DNA of 11,587 nt from DASSUW01 sp035706585 (lineage in GTDB: Bacteria > Actinomycetota > Thermoleophilia > Solirubrobacterales > Solirubrobacteraceae), in the NCBI GenBank assembly GCA_035706585.1, contig DASSUW010000404.1, positions 1 to 11,587 of the forward strand. The letters run 5' to 3'. A program made the position numbers and the translations under genes. The notes under the pieces were generated by a model. That model was not told the DNA's origin. It saw only the letters and a list, made by a program, of their open reading frames with translations, and ran no database searches. Positions 1-6,866 of the stretch are shown here, piece by piece. Every line of letters begins with the position of its first letter. The first letter of the stretch is position 1.

Positions 1-218
1 GCCGCGTCGCGATCGAGGCCCGGCAGCAGCCCCAGCGTCAGTCCGCCGCGCGAGCGCGCGCCGCGGCAGGCGGCCTCCATCACGCCGGCCAAGCCACCGC
101 AGATCAGCCCGCAGCCGGCCTCGGCGATCGCGGCGCCTGCCTCCTCGGCCGCCGCGAGCTCGTGGCCGGCCGCCGACCCCGGGCCGACGACGGCGATCCA
201 CGCCCGCGGCGGCCGCAC
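1..218 (-). CDS. TIGR00725/LOG-like Rossmann protein, N-terminal part (runs off the left edge)
   Basis: Only the first 72 codons are in the window. The translation opens with a Rossmann-type beta strand and glycine loop (WIAVVGPGSA, residues 7-16). It continues with GCGLICGGLAGVMEAACRGA (residues 35-54), the hallmark of the TIGR00725 branch of the lysine-decarboxylase-like/LOG superfamily, which binds nucleotides or nucleoside monophosphates. The catalytic PGGxGTxxE motif of LOG proteins would lie beyond the edge, so the activity cannot be judged. The frame is in phase with the leuS stop codon, so it cannot extend upstream. GTG at 218-216 is the first possible start and has a GAGG seven nt upstream. 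That GAGG overlaps the leuS stop, which suggests translational coupling to leuS. Family-level identity is fairly sure, the exact substrate unknown. Confidence 0.75.
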   Translation of the reverse strand, partial: MRPPRAWIAVVGPGSAAGHELAAAEEAGAAIAEAGCGLICGGLAGVMEAACRGARSRGGLTLGLLPGLDRDA

Positions 219-225
219 GCCCCGG

Positions 226-229
226 CCTC
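226..229 (-). promoter_or_regulatory. Ribosome binding site overlapping the leuS stop codon
   Basis: GAGG lies seven nt before the GTG at 218 and shares bases with the TGA stop of leuS (230-228). It fixes the start of the downstream LOG-like gene and implies that ribosomes finishing leuS restart there. Confidence 0.5.
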
Positions 230-2705
230 AGCGCACGACGAAGTTGACGAGCCGCCCCGGTACCACGACCACCTTCGCGACCTCGTGGCCGTCCAGATGG
301 CGCGCGACGTTCGGGCGCTCCCGGGCCAGCGACTCGAGCTGCTCGCGGGAGGCGTCCGGCGGGGCCTCGATGCGGTCGCGCAGCTTGCCGTTGACCTGGA
401 CCGCGACCACGACGGTGTCGCGCTCCAGGTACTCGGGGTCGGCCGCCGGCCACGGCTGCTCCCACAGGCGAGCGCCGGTCAGCATCTCGTAGACGTCGGC
501 CCCGGCGTGGGGCGCGAACGGGAAGATCAGCGACGCGGCGGTCGCGGTCGCGAAGTGCAGCGCATCAGGCGACGCGCCCTCGCGCCGCCGGTAGGCCTCG
601 TTCACGAGCTCCATCACCGCGGCGATCGCGGTGTTGAACGCGAACCGGCCGGCGAGGTCGTTCGTGACCTTGTCGATCGCCCAGTGGGCCTTGCGCATCA
701 GCTCCAGGTCGTCGCCCTCGCCGGCGCCCGCGCCCGGATCGGCCGGCCGCTGCGGGCCGGCGGCGGCGACGTCCGCGCCCAGCCGCCACAGCCGTCCCAG
801 GAAGCGATGCACGCCCTCGACTCCCTCGTCGCTCCAGTCGGCGTCCTGGTCGGGCGGGCCGATGAACAGGATGTACGTGCGCGCGGTGTCGGCCCCGTAG
901 CGCTCGATGATCGGCTGCGGGCTGACGACGTTGCCCCTGGACTTGGACATCTTCGCCCCGTCGCGCGTGATCATCCCCTGCGTGAACAGGCGCTGGAACG
1001 GCTCCTGCGTCTCGAGCAGGCCCATGTCCGCGAACGCCTTGATGAAGAAGCGCGCGTACAGCAGGTGCAGGATCGCGTGCTCGATGCCGCCGATGTACTG
1101 GTAGACCGGCATCCAGCGGTCGGTGATCGCCGGATCCCAGGCGGCCTCGTCGTTGCTCGCGTCCGTGTAGCGCAGGAAGTACCACGACGAGTCGACGAAC
1201 GTGTCCATCGTGTCGGTCTCCCGGCGTGCCGGGCCGTCGCAGTTCGGGCACGTCGTGGCGACCCAGTCCTCAGCGGCGGCGAGCGGCGAGCGGCCCTGCG
1301 GCGTGTAATCCTCGATGTCCGGGAGCTCGACCGGCAGCTGATCCTCGGGCACAGGGACGATGCCGCACCGGTCGCAGTAGACGATCGGGATCGGGCATCC
1401 CCAGTAGCGCTGGCGGGAGAGCAACCAGTCGCGCAGGCGGTAGTTGATCGACCGGTGCCCGCGCCCTTCCTTGTCCAGCCAGTCGATGATCGCGTCCTTG
1501 GCCTGCGGCGCGGGCATGCCGGTGAACCGACCGGAGTTGACCAGCACCTCGTTGTCGGTGTGCGCGACGAACGGCTGGCCGTCCTCGGGGGCGCCGTCGA
1601 CCGGCTCGACGACCGGCCGGATCGGCAGGTCGAAGGCGGTGGCGAAGTCGAAGTCGCGCTGGTCGTGCGCCGGGACGGCCATGATCGCGCCGGTGCCGTA
1701 CTCCATCAGCACGTAGTCGGCGACGAACATCGGGATCCGCTCGCCGTTGACCGGGTTGATCACCGTGCGGCCGAGCGGGACGCCGGTCTTCGTACGGTCG
1801 GCCTCCGCACGCTCCTCCGAGCTCTCCGCCAGCGCGCGGTTGACGTACTCGCGCACCTGCTCCTCGTGCTCGGTGCCCGCTGCCAGCCTGAGCACGTCGG
1901 GATGCTCCGGCGCCATCACGAAGAACGTCGCGCCGAACAGCGTGTCCGGACGCGTCGTGAAGACCGGGTAGTCGACGCCGGCCTCGGGGCAGCTGAACAC
2001 GACCTCGGCGCCCTCCGAGCGACCGATCCAGTTGCGCTGCATCGTCTTGACGTGCGGCGGCCACTCGATCGTCTCGAGGTCGTCGAGCAGGCGGTCGGCG
2101 TAGTCGGTGATGCGGAAGAACCACTGCTCCAGCTGGCGCGCCTCGACCGGGGTGCCGCAGCGCTCGCAGCGGCCGTCGATCACCTGCTCGTTGGCCAGCA
2201 CGGTGGCGTCCTTGGGACACCAGTTGACGGCGGCCTCCTTGCGGTAGGCCAGGCCGCGCTCGAACAGCTGCAGGAAGATCCACTGCGTCCAGCGGTAGTA
2301 GCGCGGCTCGTGGGTGCCGAACTCGCGCGACCAGTCGATCGAGATGCCCCAGCGGCGCATTCCGTGCTGGAAGGCCTCGATCGACTTCGCGGTCGATTCC
2401 CGCGGGTGCTCGCCGGTCTTGATCGCGTGGTTCTCGGCGGGCAGCCCGAACGCGTCGTAGCCCATGGGATGCAGGACGCGCCGGCCGATGCGGCGCTGGA
2501 AGTGCGCGACGGCGTCCCCCACCGCATAGTTCTTCAGGTGCCCGATGTGCGGCTCGCCCGACGGGTACGGCAGCATCTCGAGCACGTACGTCGCCGGCAC
2601 GCCGTCGACCTCGTCGTTGGAGACCTCCCAGGTGCGCTCGTCCTCCCAGACGCGCTGCCACTTGGGCTCGATGACGCTCGGGTCGTACCGGTGCTCGGAT
2701 GCCAT
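228..2705 (-). CDS. leuS: Leucyl-tRNA synthetase
   Basis: Class I aminoacyl-tRNA synthetase that attaches leucine to tRNA-Leu in the cytoplasm. At 825 residues it has normal bacterial LeuRS length. Visible signatures are the HIGH motif at 53-56 (PHIGHLKNY), KMSKS at 585-589, and the CP1 editing domain with threonine-rich TTRPDTLFG at 250-258. The editing pocket is also marked by VPAHDQRD at 344-351, whose Asp348 corresponds to the conserved discriminating aspartate. Cysteine pairs at C180/C183, C444/C447 and C486/C489, with C163, look like zinc-knuckle ligands. The anticodon-binding helical domain and C-terminal module follow KMSKS. The ATG at 2705 has no Shine-Dalgarno sequence, but TAACCT lies nine nt upstream, as expected for a leaderless or nearly leaderless mRNA. 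Editing residues appear intact, so proofreading should be functional. Confidence 0.98.
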   Translation of the reverse strand: MASEHRYDPSVIEPKWQRVWEDERTWEVSNDEVDGVPATYVLEMLPYPSGEPHIGHLKNYAVGDAVAHFQRRIGRRVLHPMGYDAFGLPAENHAIKTGEHPRESTAKSIEAFQHGMRRWGISIDWSREFGTHEPRYYRWTQWIFLQLFERGLAYRKEAAVNWCPKDATVLANEQVIDGRCERCGTPVEARQLEQWFFRITDYADRLLDDLETIEWPPHVKTMQRNWIGRSEGAEVVFSCPEAGVDYPVFTTRPDTLFGATFFVMAPEHPDVLRLAAGTEHEEQVREYVNRALAESSEERAEADRTKTGVPLGRTVINPVNGERIPMFVADYVLMEYGTGAIMAVPAHDQRDFDFATAFDLPIRPVVEPVDGAPEDGQPFVAHTDNEVLVNSGRFTGMPAPQAKDAIIDWLDKEGRGHRSINYRLRDWLLSRQRYWGCPIPIVYCDRCGIVPVPEDQLPVELPDIEDYTPQGRSPLAAAEDWVATTCPNCDGPARRETDTMDTFVDSSWYFLRYTDASNDEAAWDPAITDRWMPVYQYIGGIEHAILHLLYARFFIKAFADMGLLETQEPFQRLFTQGMITRDGAKMSKSRGNVVSPQPIIERYGADTARTYILFIGPPDQDADWSDEGVEGVHRFLGRLWRLGADVAAAGPQRPADPGAGAGEGDDLELMRKAHWAIDKVTNDLAGRFAFNTAIAAVMELVNEAYRRREGASPDALHFATATAASLIFPFAPHAGADVYEMLTGARLWEQPWPAADPEYLERDTVVVAVQVNGKLRDRIEAPPDASREQLESLARERPNVARHLDGHEVAKVVVVPGRLVNFVVR

Positions 2706-2714
2706 TGCGGGCGG

Positions 2715-2720
2715 AGGTTA
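2715..2720 (-). promoter_or_regulatory. Putative -10 element of leuS
   Basis: TAACCT on the minus strand fits the actinobacterial TANNNT pattern and ends nine nt before the leuS ATG. The upstream sequence contains CCTCC, the opposite of a Shine-Dalgarno sequence. No T-box leader could fit in the 70-bp gap to the divergent gene. No clear -35 hexamer was seen. Confidence 0.4.
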
Positions 2721-2757
2721 GCGGCCGTGCGCGGCACGTCCCGTTCCATCCGATACA

Positions 2758-2771
2758 CGAACTAGTGTTCG
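2758..2771. promoter_or_regulatory. LexA/SOS-box-like palindrome
   Basis: The sequence reads CGAAC-TAGT-GTTCG, an exact match to the CGAAC-N4-GTTCG core of LexA sites in Gram-positive and actinobacterial genomes. It covers the putative -10 (TAGTGT, 2763-2768) of the endonuclease-like gene starting at 2776, where a bound repressor would block transcription. It lies about 50 bp upstream of the leuS start, so it may touch leuS less. The sequence match is direct; regulation by LexA is inference. Confidence 0.55.
2763..2768 (+). promoter_or_regulatory. Putative -10 element of the PD-(D/E)XK gene
   Basis: TAGTGT fits TANNNT and is followed by seven nt and then GTG at 2776. This is the spacing expected if transcription starts at or next to the start codon. 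No Shine-Dalgarno precedes that GTG. No convincing -35 was found. Confidence 0.4.
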
Positions 2772-2775
2772 CATT

Positions 2776-3078
2776 GTGTCGGAGAGCACATTGAAAGGAG
2801 CCATCGCCGAGGCGGCGATCACCGCAGCGGCCGTTGAACTCGGGTTCGTCGTGCTACGACCATTTCCTGAGGGCCGCCGCTACGACCTGGTGATCGACAC
2901 CGGCCCGGAGCTGCTCCGCGTGCAGTGCAAGTCGGGACGACTCAAAGGATCCGTCATCGCCGTCATCCTCGCCACGTGCCGGTATACGCCAAGCCAGGGA
3001 TATGTCCGCACGAAGTACACGGCGGAGGACGTCGACGGAATCGCGGTGTACTGCCACGAGCTCAAGCGGTGCTATTAG
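2776..3078 (+). CDS. Small PD-(D/E)XK endonuclease-like protein, truncated by an in-frame amber codon
   Basis: The protein resembles the PF11645 family, whose reference member is the group I intron homing endonuclease I-Ssp6803I. The nuclease core is visible: Glu12 in a KGAIAEAAI helix, Asp37 in RRYDLVID, and Gln50-Cys51-Lys52 in LRVQCK as the (E/Q)xK element. The frame stops at residue 100 with TAG (3076-3078). From memory, family members continue past this point with a CYLLP-like segment and reach roughly 150-170 residues. Here the reading is CY-amber-LP, so one TTG-to-TAG change could explain the stop. The C-terminal part would then be lost unless the codon is read through. GTG at 2776 suits a leaderless mRNA. 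TTG at 2791, preceded by GGAGAG, is an alternative start. GC content looks lower than in the neighbours, which suggests separate ancestry. It could be a decaying gene. Confidence 0.65.
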   Translation: MSESTLKGAIAEAAITAAAVELGFVVLRPFPEGRRYDLVIDTGPELLRVQCKSGRLKGSVIAVILATCRYTPSQGYVRTKYTAEDVDGIAVYCHELKRCY

Positions 3079-3157
3079 CTGCCGATTGAGACCGTAGCCG
3101 GCCGATCGGGGATTCACCTGCGGGTTGGACCGGCCGCGAACAACCAAGAGACCGCGA

Positions 3158-3163
3158 TAAACT
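3158..3163 (+). promoter_or_regulatory. Putative -10 element of tRNA-Ala, inside the extended reading frame
   Basis: TAAACT lies 20 nt before the first tRNA base, which would give a leader of about 13 nt. It sits within the Ile-Asn-Phe codons of the extended frame. No strong -35 at 16-18 bp was seen, so the call is tentative. Confidence 0.3.
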
Positions 3164-3183
3164 TCGCGGACAAGTACACGTTT

Positions 3184-3259
<76 letters not shown>

Positions 3260-3266
3260 CAGATGT

Positions 3267-3290
3267 AAGGCCGCTCAAATGAGCGGCCTT
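3267..3290 (+). terminator. Intrinsic terminator of tRNA-Ala, probably bidirectional
   Basis: A perfect 11-bp inverted repeat (AAGGCCGCTCA against TGAGCGGCCTT) is separated by two A residues and followed by TTCGTCGTT on the plus strand. The U-rich tail is weak, but the symmetric stem with A/T ends would also serve the convergent proA-nadD-rsfS transcript, whose last stop codon lies 106 nt away. The TGA that ends the extended endonuclease frame falls in the right arm. Confidence 0.7.
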
Positions 3291-3396
3291 CGTCGTTCAG
3301 AGGGGGAACTCGGCGTGGCGGCGGGCGCCGGCGCTCGGCGGCGAGCGTGCCGTCGAGCGCCGCGCCGCGGTCGGTGGGGCCGCGCCCGCCGGCGTG
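3291..3396. other. Gene-free spacer between the tRNA terminator and rsfS
   Basis: No gene is supported here. It is very GC-rich and holds a 6-bp hairpin with a four-base loop at 3332-3347 (CGCTCG/CGAGCG). A 9-bp inverted repeat lies at 3329-3337 and 3354-3362 (CGGCGCTCG/CGAGCGCCG). These could fold in the 3' untranslated region of rsfS. No T-run marks a classic terminator. Confidence 0.4.
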
Positions 3397-3753
3397 CTAC
3401 TCGCCGACGGCGCGCTTGGGCGCCTCGCCCCAGAGCTGCTCGAGCCGGTAGAACTCGCGCGCTTCGGGCGTGAAGACGTGGACGACCACGTCGAGGTAGT
3501 CCATGAGGATCCAGCGCGCCTCCGCGAGGCCCTCGACGCGCCGCGGGAGCAGCCCGTGCTCCTTCTTGAGTCCCTCGTGGATCCGGTCGTGGATCGCCTT
3601 GGTCTGGCGGTCGGTGTTGCCCGTGCAGATGACGAAGTAGTCGGTGTAGGCGAGGACGTCACGCAGGTCGAGCTCGACCGGATCGATCGCCTTGGCGTCG
3701 CCCGCGTAGCCGGCGACGAGCTCGGCGAGGCGGTCAGGGGTGATGGTCGTCAT
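3397..3753 (-). CDS. rsfS: Ribosome silencing factor RsfS (Iojap family)
   Basis: RsfS binds ribosomal protein L14 on the large subunit and blocks subunit joining when nutrients are short. The 118-residue length is typical. The family core is present: DLRDVLAYTDYFVICTGNTD (residues 28-47), the RRVEGLAEARWILMDY stretch (71-86) and the DVVVHVFTPEAREFYRLE segment (88-105) just before the C-terminus. The ATG overlaps the nadD stop in an ATGA arrangement (4 bp), and GGGAAGG lies about nine nt upstream inside nadD, so translation is probably coupled. The nadD-rsfS pair is widespread in bacteria. It is the last gene of the proA-nadD-rsfS unit and faces the tRNA-Ala terminator. Confidence 0.95.
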   Translation of the reverse strand: MTTITPDRLAELVAGYAGDAKAIDPVELDLRDVLAYTDYFVICTGNTDRQTKAIHDRIHEGLKKEHGLLPRRVEGLAEARWILMDYLDVVVHVFTPEAREFYRLEQLWGEAPKRAVGE

Positions 3754-4343
3754 CGATACAGGCCTTCCCGCTCGATGTGCTCCGCGACCGCGTCCGGCAC
3801 GAGGTACCGGATCGGACGGCCGGCCGCCACCATGCGGCGGATCTGCGACGAGGAGATGTCCAGGCGCGGCATGTCGAAGAAGCGCACGTGCTCGGTCCCG
3901 AGATCGGAGAGGCGTTCGACGATGTCCGCCCGGCGCACGCCTTCACGCTCGGCGACGCCGAGCTCGGCGAGTTCGAGGATGGCCTCAGGCTCGCGCCACG
4001 TCGGTAGCGAGAAGGCCATGTCGCCTCCGACGATGAACGTCAGCTGGTCTCCCGGGCAGCGGTCATGCAGCCGTGAGAGGGTATCGACCGTGAACGACGG
4101 GCCGGGGACCTCGGCGTCGACGAGCGAGACGTCCAAGCCGTGGTTCCCCGCCACGGCGCGCCGGCACAGCTCGACGCGATGCTCGACCCCCGGGTCGGAC
4201 TCGGCCGCCTTGTGGGGTGGTTGATTGACGGGAACGAACAGCACGCGATCGAGCTCGAGGGCGGCCAGCGCCTGCGTCGCGCACACGAGATGCCCGATGT
4301 GCGGCGGGTTGAACGTCCCGCCCAGCAGCCCGAGTCGCGCCAC
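3750..4343 (-). CDS. nadD: Nicotinate-nucleotide adenylyltransferase
   Basis: NadD transfers AMP from ATP to nicotinate mononucleotide to form deamido-NAD, the penultimate step of NAD synthesis. The nucleotidyltransferase signature GGTFNPPHIGHL spans residues 8-19, with catalytic H15xGH18. The C-terminal ISSSQIRR motif that contacts phosphate is at 163-170, and VGGDMAFSLPTW (106-117) matches the family. At 197 residues it is of normal length. The start is GTG at 4343-4341, whose first base is the last base of the proA stop codon (TAGTG). The 3' end overlaps rsfS by four bp. The tight overlaps indicate one transcript with proA and rsfS. Confidence 0.96.
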   Translation of the reverse strand: MARLGLLGGTFNPPHIGHLVCATQALAALELDRVLFVPVNQPPHKAAESDPGVEHRVELCRRAVAGNHGLDVSLVDAEVPGPSFTVDTLSRLHDRCPGDQLTFIVGGDMAFSLPTWREPEAILELAELGVAEREGVRRADIVERLSDLGTEHVRFFDMPRLDISSSQIRRMVAAGRPIRYLVPDAVAEHIEREGLYR

Positions 4344-5602
4344 TAAGCGCGGACCTGGCCGTCACCCTCGACCAGGTACTTGAACGTGCAGAGCTCGCGC
4401 ACGCCGATCGGGCCGCGGGCGTGCAGCTTCTGCGTCGAGTTGCCGATCTCGGCGCCCATGCCGAACTGGCCCCCGTCGGTGAACCGGGTCGAGGCGTTCA
4501 CGTACACGCAGGCGGCGTCGACGCCGAGCTGGAACGCCCGCGCCGCCGCGGTCGAGCCGGTGACGATCGCCTCCGAATGGCCGGAGCCGAACGTGTTGAT
4601 GTGCTCGATCGCGTCGTCGACGGAGTCGACGACCTTGACCGCGAGCACGAGCGCGAGGAACTCGGTCGCCCAGTCCTCGTCGGTCGCGTGGCCGACGGCA
4701 CCGTCCACGGCGCGTGTTCGTGCGTCGCCGCGCAGCTCGACGCCCGCGTCGCGCAGCGCCTCGAGCGCGCCCGGGAGGAAGGCGTCCGCGACGTCGGCGT
4801 GCACGAGCAGCGTCTCCGCCGCGTTGCAGACGCCGGGCCGCTGGACCTTGGCGTTGACGATGATCTCGCGGGCCGCGTCGAGGTCCGCGCCGGTGTCGAC
4901 GTAGACATGGCAGTTGCCCGACGCCGCGTAGATGACGGGAACCTTGGCGACCGCCGACAGCGCGGCCTTCAGGCCCTCGCCGCCGCGCGGGATGATCAGG
5001 TCGACGACGCCCTCCTGCGTCGCCAGCTCGGCGAGCTCCTCGCGCCCGCCGCCCGCGACGAGCGAGAGCGACCCGGCGGGGAGGCCGGCGGCCTCGGCGG
5101 CCTCGGACGCGACGCTCGCGAGCACCGCGTTCGAGTGCGCTGCCGACGACGAGCCGCGCAGCACGATCGCGTTGCCCGACTTCAATGCCAGCGCCGCGGC
5201 GTCGATCGTCACGTTCGGCCGCGCCTCGTAGACGACGGCGACGACGCCGAGCGGCACGCGCACCTTGCGCACGTCGAGCCCGTTCGGCAGCCGGAAGCCG
5301 TCCAGCACCTCGCCGACCGGGTCCGGGAGCGCGACGATCTCGCGGACGCCCGTCGCCATCGCGGCGACGCGGCGCTCGTCGAGCGCCAGCCGGTCCATCA
5401 GCGCGGCGGACAGCCCGGACTCGCGGCCGGCCTCGAGGTCGCGCGCGTTCGCCTCGAGGATCTCGCCGAGCCGCGCCTCGAGCGCGTCGGCGATCGCCAG
5501 CAGCGCGCGATCCTTGGTCGCGGAGTCGACCTGCGCGAGCTCGCGCGCGGCGGCCTTGGCGGCGCGACAGATGTCGGTGACGGTGCGGGCGGCGACGGCC
5601 AT
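4343..5602 (-). CDS. proA: Gamma-glutamyl phosphate reductase
   Basis: ProA reduces gamma-glutamyl phosphate to glutamate semialdehyde with NADPH, the second step of proline synthesis. The 419-residue protein has aldehyde-dehydrogenase-like architecture. The VYEARPNVT signature is at 124-132, the PRGG element at 205-208, and the catalytic cysteine C259 sits in QRPGVCNAAET. The conserved end with STRFTDGGQFGMGAEIG and LHARGPIG is intact. Its substrate is delivered by ProB, encoded just upstream, but 159 nt separate the two genes. The ATG has no Shine-Dalgarno; TAGAAT lies seven nt upstream, suggesting a separate leaderless promoter rather than simple co-transcription with proB. It overlaps nadD by one nt. 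Confidence 0.97.
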   Translation of the reverse strand: MAVAARTVTDICRAAKAAARELAQVDSATKDRALLAIADALEARLGEILEANARDLEAGRESGLSAALMDRLALDERRVAAMATGVREIVALPDPVGEVLDGFRLPNGLDVRKVRVPLGVVAVVYEARPNVTIDAAALALKSGNAIVLRGSSSAAHSNAVLASVASEAAEAAGLPAGSLSLVAGGGREELAELATQEGVVDLIIPRGGEGLKAALSAVAKVPVIYAASGNCHVYVDTGADLDAAREIIVNAKVQRPGVCNAAETLLVHADVADAFLPGALEALRDAGVELRGDARTRAVDGAVGHATDEDWATEFLALVLAVKVVDSVDDAIEHINTFGSGHSEAIVTGSTAAARAFQLGVDAACVYVNASTRFTDGGQFGMGAEIGNSTQKLHARGPIGVRELCTFKYLVEGDGQVRA

Positions 5603-5609
5603 GGTCGAG

Positions 5610-5637
5610 ATTCTACGAGCGCCACGATGGATTCGAA
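5610..5637 (-). promoter_or_regulatory. Putative proA promoter
   Basis: On the minus strand TTCGAA (5637-5632) is followed by 16 nt, then TAGAAT (5615-5610), then seven nt and the proA ATG. The -10 is the best in the window and the spacing predicts a leaderless transcript for proA-nadD-rsfS. The -35 matches the TTGACA consensus only partly. Confidence 0.5.
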
Positions 5638-5659
5638 CCCCAGCGGCGCATCGGGGGAA

Positions 5660-5704
5660 GGTGGCTGACGAAAGTGAACCTGTGGTTCACAAACGTAAGC
5701 CACC
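5660..5704. repeat. 45-bp nested inverted repeat upstream of the proA promoter
   Basis: Three arm pairs surround one centre. GTGAACC/GGTTCAC (7 bp) flank a three-base loop. ACG/CGT (3 bp) lie outside symmetric three-base loops (AAA/AAA on the plus strand). GGTGGCT/AGCCACC (7 bp) lie outside a single mismatch. In total 17 of 21 possible pairs are Watson-Crick. It could be an operator for a dimeric regulator, as GTGAACC-N3-GGTTCAC, or a hairpin in the proB 3' end or proA leader region. No U-run follows on either strand, so a classic terminator is unlikely. I do not recognise it as a described RNA family. Confidence 0.6.
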
Positions 5705-5761
5705 ACCCACGTCTGGCCCGGTAGGACGGTCCCAAGGGCCGGCCGGCGGACGAATCGCGCG

Positions 5762-6853
5762 CTACGCGAGCACGAAGTAGTCGCGGTGCACGGCCTCCTC
5801 GGTCGCGCGCGGGAGCACCTCGCGCACCTCGGACGACTTGAGGCCCATGACCTGGCGCAGCTCGGCGGCCGAGTAGTTGCAGATGCCCTTGCCGATCGCC
5901 GAGCGTCCGTCCCGAACCTCGACCGCGTCGCCGGCGTCGAACGCCCCTGCGACCTCGACGATCCCGACCGGCAGCAGGCTGGTGCCGCCCTCGCGCAGCG
6001 CGCGGGCGGCGCCGGCGTCGACGGTCAGGGTCCCGTGGCTGGGCTTGGCGTACTTGAGCCAGAGCTTGAAGCTCGACTGGCGCACGGGCTGCGGCGCGAA
6101 GTGGGTGCCCGCGGGATCGCCGGCCCAGGCGCGTGCCAGGACCCCCGGGATCAGGCCGCTGCCGATGACGGTGCCGATCCCGGCCGCCGACGCCATCTCC
6201 GCCGCCACGACCTTCGAGCGCATGCCGCCGGACCCGAGCGGCGACGGGGCGTGCCCGATCTGCAGCTCCGACAGCGACTCCGGGTCGGTGACCTCCTGCA
6301 CGAGCTCCGCGCCCGCGTCCGCGCGCGGATCGGCCGTGTAGACGCCCTCGGTGTCCGTCAGCAGGACGAGCAGGTCGGCGTTCACGAGCACCGCGACCTG
6401 CGCCGCGAGGAAGTCGTTGTCGCCGAACGAGATCTCGTCGGTCGTCGTCGTGTCGTTCTCGTTGATCACCGGGACGATCCGCCAGTCGAGCAGCTTCTGC
6501 AGCGTGCGCCGCGCGTTGAGGTAGTGCGTGCGGGCGCTCATGTCGAAGAACGTGAGCAGCACCTGGGCGGTCTGGATGCCGCGCTCGCGCAGCAGCTCGT
6601 CGTAGGTCCGGTACAGCCGCCCCTGGCCGACGGCGCTGGCCGCCTGCAGGTCCTCGACCGCCGCCGGCCGCGCGCCCATGCCCAGCAACTGCATGCCGCG
6701 CGCGATCGCGCCGCTCGTGACGACGACGACGTCGACCCCGGTGCGGTGCAGCGCCGCGACCTCCTCGACGATCCGCGCGACCACCGACAGGCGCAGCTCG
6801 CCCGACTGAACGGCGACGATCGACGAGCCCAGCTTGACGACGGCGACCGGCAT
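5762..6853 (-). CDS. proB: Glutamate 5-kinase with PUA domain
   Basis: ProB phosphorylates glutamate to gamma-glutamyl phosphate, the first and normally proline-inhibited step of proline synthesis. The amino-acid-kinase fold shows KLGSS (7-11), VVTSGAIARG (44-53), NENDTTTTDEISFGDND (131-147) and GSGGMRSKV (207-215, Ser where many members have Thr). Residues from about 274 to 353 form the PUA domain, present in the long form of the enzyme; 363 residues is the expected length. The ATG lies 13 nt after the obgE stop with a GGGCGG stretch close upstream, so it is probably co-transcribed with obgE. The obg-proB pairing is common in actinobacteria. proA follows after an unusual structured gap. Confidence 0.97.
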   Translation of the reverse strand: MPVAVVKLGSSIVAVQSGELRLSVVARIVEEVAALHRTGVDVVVVTSGAIARGMQLLGMGARPAAVEDLQAASAVGQGRLYRTYDELLRERGIQTAQVLLTFFDMSARTHYLNARRTLQKLLDWRIVPVINENDTTTTDEISFGDNDFLAAQVAVLVNADLLVLLTDTEGVYTADPRADAGAELVQEVTDPESLSELQIGHAPSPLGSGGMRSKVVAAEMASAAGIGTVIGSGLIPGVLARAWAGDPAGTHFAPQPVRQSSFKLWLKYAKPSHGTLTVDAGAARALREGGTSLLPVGIVEVAGAFDAGDAVEVRDGRSAIGKGICNYSAAELRQVMGLKSSEVREVLPRATEEAVHRDYFVLA

Positions 6854-6866
6854 GACCGCCCGCAGA

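Larger units (their letters stand above)
5603..5761. other. proB-proA intergenic region
   Basis: No coding gene is supported. On the minus strand the region holds, in order from proB to proA: a GC-rich stretch with GGCCC/GGGCC arms (5736-5740 and 5715-5719), a 45-bp nested palindrome (5660-5704), a second pair GCGCC/GGCGC (5645-5649 and 5619-5623), and the probable proA promoter (5610-5637). Adjacent stretches CGATG/CATCG and CGCC/GGCG could also pair in an interleaved way, so the second structure is uncertain. Confidence 0.5.

Noticed and set aside
162..2765. 867-codon open frame on the plus strand opposite leuS
   Set aside because: It is the mirror of a GC-rich coding gene. The translation is Arg/Val/Asp-rich with no domain, whereas the minus strand encodes a complete LeuRS.
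2706..2775. T-box leader controlling leuS
   Set aside because: Only 70 bp separate the divergent genes, and the -10 sits nine nt from the ATG. There is no room for a specifier stem or antiterminator.
3076..3078. Amber codon as pyrrolysine
   Set aside because: No pyl genes or tRNA-Pyl are visible and the likely host group is not known for pyrrolysine. A TTG-to-TAG mutation is simpler.
5619..5649. tRNA or tmRNA 3' end suggested by GGTTCGAATCC upstream of proA
   Set aside because: The would-be T stem has mismatches, and no acceptor, D or anticodon arms can be built. The TTCGAA is better explained as part of a promoter -35 region.
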